Shown: positions 58,502-64,000 of the stretch, piece by piece
Numbering within the stretch: position 1 is the stretch's first letter
How the letters are laid out: each line of letters begins with the position of its first letter
NCBI RefSeq assembly: GCF_019969725.1
Contig: NZ_JAHXYW010000006.1
Coordinates: 248,001 to 312,000 of the forward strand
Length of the DNA stretch: 64,000 nt
Direction: 5' to 3'
From: Neobacillus bataviensis
GTDB lineage: Bacteria; Bacillota; Bacilli; Bacillales_B; DSM-18226
Notes under the pieces: model-generated
Databases searched by the model: none
Seen by the model: only the letters and a program-made list of their open reading frames with translations
Told to the model about the DNA's origin: nothing
Made by a program: the position numbers and the translations under genes

Positions 58502-60613
58502 GTGAGCGGGTTGTTAACTGCTAATTATTTGGAAAAAGTATATGCCGGATTTCTAGGGATGAATGCCGGGATTCGATTGGGCGCTCCTGTTGAGCCAACA
58601 GAATGGACGCCGGAAATGATTCAAGATGTGTACGGTGACATAAAGGGCTACTTAAAAGACTATAAAACCTTTTCCGCTGATGATGATGCGAACGGACCCG
58701 TGTTTTTCATCCGGGCGTTATATGATGATGCCAAGAATCGGGAGCTTACCGCAGAGGATGTCGGCCGGGCATGGCTGAATTATGCCAGAGATGGCATCGG
58801 CATGTTCTGGTGGGGTGGTGAAGGCATCAGCACGGAGCATACCGCCTATAACAATTTAAAAAAGGGAATTCCCGCACCACAATCCGGCTCTACTGAGGTA
58901 AACGGGCTCACCCTTGCTGAACAAATCGGCGGGCAAATTTTTATAGACAGCTGGGGATTATTGTTTCCGAATGATGTGAGGAAGGCCGCTGATTATGCGG
59001 AAAAAGCAGCGAGTGTTTCCCATGATGGGAACGGACTGTATGGTGCCCGCTTTATGGCGGCGTGTATCTCGAAAGCTTTTTCGGCTGGTTCTGTGGAGGA
59101 AATCATTGCGGCAGGGTTGAGTGAGATTCCGGAGGATTCCACTTATGCTAAGGTGGTTCAGGCTGTTTGCGATTTTTATCGAGCGCATCCTAATGATTTC
59201 CGTTTATGTCGTCAGTACCTTGAGGAGAATTGGGGCTATGACCGGTACCCGGGAATTTGCCATATCATCCCGAATGCCGGTGTTTGTATCCTTTCCTTAT
59301 TATATGGAGAAGGAGATCTTGCCCGGACAATCGAAATTGCGACAATGTGCGGCTGGGATACCGACTGTAATGCTGGAAATGTCGGCACGATTGTCGGTGT
59401 ATGGGCTGGGATTGGCGCGATTCCGGACCACTATCGAAAACCAATTAATGACTTTATCGCTACTTCCAGTGTATCCGGTTATTTAAATGTGTTGGATATC
59501 CCTACTTTTTCCAAGTCATTGGCACTCTTGGGCTACAAGCTTGCCGGTGAGGAGCCGCCTGTTGAGTTAGCCGCGAGTTATAAGGAAGAAGAAATCTATT
59601 TTGATTTTACGCTTCCAGGCTCTACCCATGGTTTCCGGACGGATTTTCCTTTTAAAACGTTTTTGCGGCACAATGGCGATCATGGTTTTAGGAGGGACGG
59701 TTCTTTAGAGATTTTCATTGACCGGATGATTCAAGGTGAAAAAGGAAAAGTTTTCTATAAGCCGTTCTATCGCAGAGAAGAATTTAATGATGAAAAATAT
59801 AAACCGACTTTTGCTCCGCAAGTCTATAGCGGCCAAACGGTCTCGATGAAGGTGTATTTGGAAAAGATCAGGGGTCTGGAGTTTATTGTTACTCCATTTG
59901 TCCGGAATTCTTTTACAAAAGAAAATCTTTTATTGGAGCCTGTTGTCCTTAAGGACAGGGAATGGAATGAAATTGAATTTATCGTTCCTGAGACGGATGG
60001 TGCGTTGATCGATGAGGTTGGCATCATGATTGAAAGTCCGTCTCCTCTTGATAATCGCGGCTTTGGGAAATTGTATTTGGATGAATTCCATGTCTCTGGA
60101 AAAGGACGTTACTCAATTGATTTTGCCAAACAAGAGATTGAGTTTTTATGTGTGACGCCATTTGCTCATCATAAAGGTCAATGGACGCTTGAAGATGGGA
60201 AAATGAAGGCGAGCAGTCAGACGGATTGTGCGTCGTTTACAGGTAACTACTATACAAGGAACGTTAGATTGAAGGCGGCCGTTCTTCCTGCGAAGGGGCA
60301 GCATCATGCCTTAGTATTCAGGGCAGAAGGGATCCTGCGAAATTATCAAGTTGGATTTGATGGCGAAAATCAAGTGTCGCTGATGCGAAATGATTTCGGT
60401 CTTGAAAGATTGATCACGGTTCCATTTGCCTGGAAGCATGATGAGGAATACCAGTTTGAACTGGTTTGTGAGGGAGCGGAAATCCACTTTGCGATTAATG
60501 GTGTGGATGTGCTTTCTTTTGAGGATAGCCGCTACGAAAGAGGAATGTTTGGGTTCGCAATGAATAAGGCGGGCGAAGCGTTGATTTCTGATATTTTTGT
60601 GGAGGAATTGTAA
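58502..60613 (+). CDS. ADP-ribosylglycohydrolase family protein 2 with C-terminal beta-sandwich
   Basis: A 703-residue protein. Residues 1-340 form an ADP-ribosylglycohydrolase domain in which the N-terminal GD is replaced (GMNAGIRLGAPVE), TDDT becomes ADDD, and the C-terminal acidic motif CGWDTDCNAGNVG is intact. Residues about 355-703 hold beta-rich domains, the last (about 560-703) like a concanavalin-type/LamG carbohydrate-binding fold. There is no signal peptide, so it works in the cytoplasm. The fusion suggests a glycoside with a large aglycone or polymeric substrate. GTG 58502 (TTG 58511 also possible). Confidence 0.85.
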   Translation: MSGLLTANYLEKVYAGFLGMNAGIRLGAPVEPTEWTPEMIQDVYGDIKGYLKDYKTFSADDDANGPVFFIRALYDDAKNRELTAEDVGRAWLNYARDGIGMFWWGGEGISTEHTAYNNLKKGIPAPQSGSTEVNGLTLAEQIGGQIFIDSWGLLFPNDVRKAADYAEKAASVSHDGNGLYGARFMAACISKAFSAGSVEEIIAAGLSEIPEDSTYAKVVQAVCDFYRAHPNDFRLCRQYLEENWGYDRYPGICHIIPNAGVCILSLLYGEGDLARTIEIATMCGWDTDCNAGNVGTIVGVWAGIGAIPDHYRKPINDFIATSSVSGYLNVLDIPTFSKSLALLGYKLAGEEPPVELAASYKEEEIYFDFTLPGSTHGFRTDFPFKTFLRHNGDHGFRRDGSLEIFIDRMIQGEKGKVFYKPFYRREEFNDEKYKPTFAPQVYSGQTVSMKVYLEKIRGLEFIVTPFVRNSFTKENLLLEPVVLKDREWNEIEFIVPETDGALIDEVGIMIESPSPLDNRGFGKLYLDEFHVSGKGRYSIDFAKQEIEFLCVTPFAHHKGQWTLEDGKMKASSQTDCASFTGNYYTRNVRLKAAVLPAKGQHHALVFRAEGILRNYQVGFDGENQVSLMRNDFGLERLITVPFAWKHDEEYQFELVCEGAEIHFAINGVDVLSFEDSRYERGMFGFAMNKAGEALISDIFVEEL

Positions 60614-60635
60614 ACAGATTAATGGGGTGCGGCGG

Positions 60636-60712
60636 CAATTGTCGGATGACGGGCTGTAATTGGCGGATAGCTTCATTCAATTAGCGGATGGCGCACCTCA
60701 ATCAGCGGATAG
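60636..60712. repeat. Four-copy 21-nt tandem repeat
   Basis: CAATTAGCGGATGG-like units begin at exactly 60636, 60657, 60678 and 60699. The repeat lies in the 153-bp gap between copies 2 and 3 of the glycohydrolase genes. Confidence 0.85.
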
Positions 60713-60736
60713 GGCAGCACGTGCTGCCTTTCCTTT
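60713..60736 (+). terminator. Palindrome GGCAGCACGTGCTGCC with T-rich tail
   Basis: A perfect 16-bp palindrome directly after the 21-nt repeats, followed by TTTCCTTTT; it can fold as a terminator/attenuator. Confidence 0.6.
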
Positions 60737-60766
60737 TGACCACTTTTTTTAAAAAGGAGAAAAATC

Positions 60767-61765
60767 ATGGATCGTAACGAAGTATATGACAGAGTGTATG
60801 GATGCTTGATCGGGCTTTCGGTTGGGGATGCTTTGGGGGCTCCGACGGAAGGGATGACAATGGAAGGCATAAGAGAGAAGTATAACTGGGTCGATGGCTT
60901 TGTTTCCGATGACCCTGTTGGAACGGATGATACTGAATATTCTATGCTGACTTCTCTTATTCTCTTAAAATATGGAGAAAACCTCACCTTGAAGGACATG
61001 ACCAAAGAATGGACCGAGTTCCTGACCGATCAGGAAGGCGGCTTCAAAGGCGGGGGCTTCAGTGAAGTAGATGCCATTTTCAACTTAAGAAAAGGTTTAA
61101 AGGCCCCTTACACTGGTATGGATAATCACGAAATGTGGAGTGATGGTGTAGCCATGAGGATCGCTCCTGTCGGCGTATACTTTGCAGGCGATCCTGAAAA
61201 GGCCGCAAAAATAGCAGAAATTGAGGCAAGAATCAGTCATGATCGGGATGGTGTCTATTGCGGACAGGCGGTTGCGGCAAGTGTGGCGTATGCCATGACA
61301 GGCGACTCTTGGGAAAAAACAATTCAGCACGGTCTTGATGCGCTGCCAAAAGACTCCTGGTCCTATCGCAAAATTCAGGAAGCGGTCAATATTGGCATGA
61401 AGTATGCCAACGTTCAGGATGCGATGGAAGAATTATATAACAAAGTGTCGATCTTCTATTATCCATGGGCCGATGTGGCACCGGAGGCAACGGCTTTGGC
61501 CTATGGTGTTTTTGCTGCTGCGAAGGGTGAATATATTCCTGCGGTTTTAGGCGGGACCAATATCGGAAGAGATTCAGATACAATTGCCTCCATGAACGGT
61601 GCATTATCAGGCGCCTTAAATGGGGCAGGAGTGATCCCGGAAGATTGGAAAAGAAGAATTAATGTCATTAAAGGTGTCTGTGTAAGAAAGACGAAGGGCA
61701 TTGATATCCGAGACTTAAGTGAGAAATTTACCGATGTGATTGTTGGGAGGGGAAATCATGAGTAA
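60767..61765 (+). CDS. ADP-ribosylglycohydrolase family protein 3
   Basis: A 332-residue single-domain ADP-ribosylglycohydrolase with all metal motifs: GDALGAPTE (about residue 20), GTDDT (about 52) and NIGRDSDTIASMNGALSGAL (about 265-285). ATG after AAAAAGGAG. It overlaps copy 4 by 8 nt, and the two are colinear over most of their length, so they may act as a pair. It is the most conventional of the four in size and motifs. Confidence 0.9.
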   Translation: MDRNEVYDRVYGCLIGLSVGDALGAPTEGMTMEGIREKYNWVDGFVSDDPVGTDDTEYSMLTSLILLKYGENLTLKDMTKEWTEFLTDQEGGFKGGGFSEVDAIFNLRKGLKAPYTGMDNHEMWSDGVAMRIAPVGVYFAGDPEKAAKIAEIEARISHDRDGVYCGQAVAASVAYAMTGDSWEKTIQHGLDALPKDSWSYRKIQEAVNIGMKYANVQDAMEELYNKVSIFYYPWADVAPEATALAYGVFAAAKGEYIPAVLGGTNIGRDSDTIASMNGALSGALNGAGVIPEDWKRRINVIKGVCVRKTKGIDIRDLSEKFTDVIVGRGNHE

Positions 61766-62792
61766 TCTTTTTGATAAAGCATATGGAGCGATGATGGGCT
61801 TGGCAATAGGGGATTCACTAGGATTTCCAGCCATGTATCACCGCACTTCTGTCCTCCCGACCAGACGAAGAAACCGGCTTTGGGATTTTAGCAAGCAGAC
61901 TGATGAATACCGAATCAATAAGTTTTCCTTGCCGTTTACGCATGCCATGGATGAAAGAATACTAGATTTTTCCGGGACGGATGATACTGAGTTTGCCATC
62001 ATTTCGGCGTTAACGTTAATCAATTGCCAAGACTATAGTGAAGCAGAATTTTTCGAACAGTGGAAAAAGCTTGTTGTCGATCATGAAGCGGAGATCTGGA
62101 GCGGAATCAGCGAACGGGCGTCCATTGATAATATCAAAAAAGGCTTGAGCTGGCCGGCATCCGGAAATGATAATCCCCATCACTTTGACGATGGTGCGGT
62201 TGCAAGAGCTGTGCCAATTGGGCTTAAATTTCATGGCCAGCCTGAAAAAGCTGCGATGATTGCTGAAAAAATGGCTTCGATTACCAATGCGGCAGATGGA
62301 GTGTACGCAGCAAAGGCAATGGCGGCTAGTATTGCGGTTGCCATCGAAGGCGCATCCGCAGCTGAGATTGTGGAAGAGGGATTAAAGTATGTTCCCGAGA
62401 ATACATGGCTAAGAAGAAAGATCGATCAGGCGTTTTCGAGTTTAGAATCGGTGGGAGGCAACGGTTTTGCGGCGGTTCCCCTTTGGAACCAGCAAATTGT
62501 TAATTCTATTTATAATTATGGCAATATAGCTCCCGAGACGCTGGCAGCTGCCTATGCGATTTTTACAGCAGCGGAAGGCGATTTCGAAAAAGGGATCCAG
62601 CTATCCCTCATGCTTCCGAAACAGGCAGATAGCATGCCGGCGATGGTGGGAGCCCTGTCTGGAGCTGTTCAAGGGATGGAAAAAATACCGGCGACATGGC
62701 TCGATACATTGGATACGTTGAAAGGGTTCAGTATCCCGCATTTAAAAGGCCATACCATTTCTGGAATCGTTAAAAGTTTAATTGAAGGATAA
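61758..62792 (+). CDS. ADP-ribosylglycohydrolase family protein 4 (altered metal site)
   Basis: A 344-residue paralogue of copy 3. GDSLGFP and SGTDDT are intact, but the C-terminal GRDSDTIA motif reads LPKQADSMPA: the first metal-binding Asp is Gln and the preceding Arg is Lys. It may be inactive, bind one metal, or have a changed reaction. The ATG at 61758 is set by GGGAGGGG and overlaps the previous stop; a longer frame starts at TTG 61740. Confidence 0.87.
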   Translation: MSNLFDKAYGAMMGLAIGDSLGFPAMYHRTSVLPTRRRNRLWDFSKQTDEYRINKFSLPFTHAMDERILDFSGTDDTEFAIISALTLINCQDYSEAEFFEQWKKLVVDHEAEIWSGISERASIDNIKKGLSWPASGNDNPHHFDDGAVARAVPIGLKFHGQPEKAAMIAEKMASITNAADGVYAAKAMAASIAVAIEGASAAEIVEEGLKYVPENTWLRRKIDQAFSSLESVGGNGFAAVPLWNQQIVNSIYNYGNIAPETLAAAYAIFTAAEGDFEKGIQLSLMLPKQADSMPAMVGALSGAVQGMEKIPATWLDTLDTLKGFSIPHLKGHTISGIVKSLIEG

Positions 62793-62845
62793 CATGAAAA
62801 AAATTATAATGAAGGAAACAAGGCCGTTGGTTGAGGAGAAAGATC

Positions 62846-63859
62846 GTGACTAAGAAAAAAGTGACCATTCGTGATGTTGCAAAAGAAGCCGGGGTTTCAG
62901 TTGCAACGGTATCAAGATTAATTAATAACATTAGTTATATCAGTCAGGAAACAGAGCAAAAAATCCAAGAGGTCATGAAGAGGCTTGATTATCAACCGAA
63001 TGAGATTGCCAGAGGTCTTGCGAAGCAGAAATCCAATACCATTGCCCTGATTATTCCTGATATTACAAACCCATTTTTCCCGGAACTTGTAATTGCGATT
63101 GAAGAATTTGCCAAATTAAAAGGGTACAATTTAATATTAGTGAATTCCCATGATGCAGATTTGAAGGATCCTCGTTTTTGGAAGGATTTCCAAAGCAGGT
63201 ATATAGATGGATTTATCCTGGCATCGTTCGATTTTAATGAAGAAGTCCTCAAAGGTATTGAGAAATTAAAGATACCATTTGTGAGGGTGGACCGTGCCGC
63301 TGATTTTCAGTCGAATGACTCGATAGGTGTTGATAATTATAAGGGAGCCGTCATAGCTGTGGAGCACCTGATTGAAATTGGCTGCCAGAAAATTGCTCAT
63401 ATCAGCGGTCCCGGATCCTTTTCGCCTTCGATCGATCGAATCAGGGGTTATAAAGATACGATTTCGAAATACTTCCCGAATCAAAGCCCGATTGTTTTTC
63501 AAGGTGATTTTTCCATGGAAGCCGGCAAACAATTAACGCAGCGAATGCTCGAGGAGCATCCGGATATTGATGGAATTTTTCTAGGGAACGATATGATGGC
63601 GATTGGGTCGCTCAAGGCATTGAAAATCTTGAAGATCCAGGTTCCTGCCGATATTGCTCTAATCGGGTTTGACGGAATCAAAATCACGGAGATGGTGGAA
63701 CCTGAATTAAGTACCATCAACCAGCCGATTTATAATATTGGTGTTGCAGCCACGAATAAATTGATTCATTTTATTGAAAACACGCAGGATACCAATCAAT
63801 ATGATTTGGATGTCCGGTTAATCAAAAGAGAATCTACGCTGGGATTTATAAGGAAATAG
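62846..63859 (+). CDS. LacI-family transcriptional repressor
   Basis: A 337-residue LacI regulator: N-terminal HTH and hinge (about 4-58; TIRDVAKEAGVSVATVSRLIN) and a sugar-binding effector domain resembling RbsR/CcpA-type proteins (NPFFPELV, DGFILAS, GNDMMAIGSLKAL, GFDG). GTG 62846 follows GAGGAG by 7 nt. It ends the operon and is the obvious binder of the three AACCGGTT operators at 51217-51313. The inducer is probably ribose or an imported riboside. Confidence 0.92.
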   Translation: MTKKKVTIRDVAKEAGVSVATVSRLINNISYISQETEQKIQEVMKRLDYQPNEIARGLAKQKSNTIALIIPDITNPFFPELVIAIEEFAKLKGYNLILVNSHDADLKDPRFWKDFQSRYIDGFILASFDFNEEVLKGIEKLKIPFVRVDRAADFQSNDSIGVDNYKGAVIAVEHLIEIGCQKIAHISGPGSFSPSIDRIRGYKDTISKYFPNQSPIVFQGDFSMEAGKQLTQRMLEEHPDIDGIFLGNDMMAIGSLKALKILKIQVPADIALIGFDGIKITEMVEPELSTINQPIYNIGVAATNKLIHFIENTQDTNQYDLDVRLIKRESTLGFIRK

Positions 63860-63889
63860 CTATCTATTTGGATAGCTATTTTTTTTTAC
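63854..63889 (+). terminator. Terminator of the ADP-ribosylglycohydrolase operon
   Basis: Perfect 11-bp arms AAATAGCTATC/GATAGCTATTT followed by T residues. The left arm includes the lacI stop codon. Confidence 0.92.
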
Positions 63890-63898
63890 GTAAGATGG

Positions 63899-64000
63899 CT
63901 CTTATTGCCCGAGCAGAGGTGAGATTTCGGTACAACGGTAATTAGGGAAAGTTCCTAATGCCCGAGCGGAGGAAAAATTCGGTACAACGGTAATTAGGGA
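63899..64000. repeat. Start of a second 52-nt repeat array
   Basis: GGTAATTAGGGA at 63937 and 63989 (period 52), each followed or preceded by the CCTAATGCCCGAGCGGAGG part of the unit seen at 47994-48424. The array runs off the window edge. Confidence 0.85.

Noticed and set aside
59690..59704. GGGACGGTTCTT match to the dispersed palindrome inside glycohydrolase copy 2
   Set aside because: There is no inverted partner arm and it encodes normal residues of the protein; chance match.

Overview
The window looks like a chromosomal segment of a low-GC endospore-forming Bacillaceae member (Bacillus/Neobacillus-like). Pointers are strong Shine-Dalgarno sites with frequent TTG/GTG starts, a GlnK-GlnL type (YcbA/YcbB) two-component pair, CtaG, a YtzI-like small protein, CcpA-type cre sites, and dispersed palindromic repeats of the kind common in Bacillaceae. 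No rRNA, tRNA, CRISPR array, prophage or intact transposase was seen. The species cannot be named from sequence alone.

Layout. 0-4 kb: a dicarboxylate/glutamate symporter opposite a GlnK-GlnL-like system. 4-31.5 kb: a large catabolic island for ureide/hydantoin-type N-compounds and the C2-C4 acids they yield. It holds allantoinase, allantoate amidohydrolase, an M20 deacylase, a D-hydantoinase, two NCS1 permeases, two arylmalonate-decarboxylase-like proteins, a secreted C45 Ntn-hydrolase, an FAH-family lyase, a split transketolase, a DUF1537 acid-sugar kinase, a ThDP carboligase, a hydroxypyruvate-isomerase-like protein, a cupin, and class II aldolase with malic enzyme. Regulators are two GntR, one LysR and one IclR protein. 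A 17-bp imperfect palindrome (consensus GTTTCTTAATAAGCAAC) occurs six times, in front of allB, iclR, gntR2, the transketolase operon (twice) and the malic enzyme operon, and probably defines one regulon.

31.5-34 kb: an aldehyde dehydrogenase relic and small genes (GNAT, PhnA/YjdM, YtzI-like, a Cys-rich protein). 34-45 kb: a polyol/pentose system. A sensor kinase whose N-terminus is a decayed RbsA-like ABC ATPase domain stands opposite an ANTAR response regulator. Next come a strong sigma-A promoter, two look-alike hairpins and a long terminator, then an RbsBAC-type transporter, a zinc polyol dehydrogenase, an FGGY kinase, AraD and a HAD phosphatase. This reads as signal-controlled transcription antitermination of an alditol -> L-ribulose -> L-ribulose-5-P -> D-xylulose-5-P pathway.

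45-51 kb: miscellaneous genes (secreted alpha/beta hydrolase, SDR, DUF2243-CtaG, GNAT) and an array of 52-nt repeats. 51-64 kb: an operon under a sigma-A promoter overlapped by three LacI-type operators, encoding an AtuA/DUF4387 pair, ribokinase, an LplABC-type sugar transporter, four different ADP-ribosylglycohydrolase-family proteins and a LacI regulator. The best reading is uptake and cleavage of ribosides or ADP-ribose-like conjugates, with ribose going to ribose-5-phosphate. The window ends inside a second array of the same 52-nt repeat.

Two systems deserve most attention: the pseudo-ABC sensor kinase/ANTAR/leader-RNA circuit (34.0-37.2 kb) and the four-paralogue ADP-ribosylglycohydrolase operon (51.2-63.9 kb).
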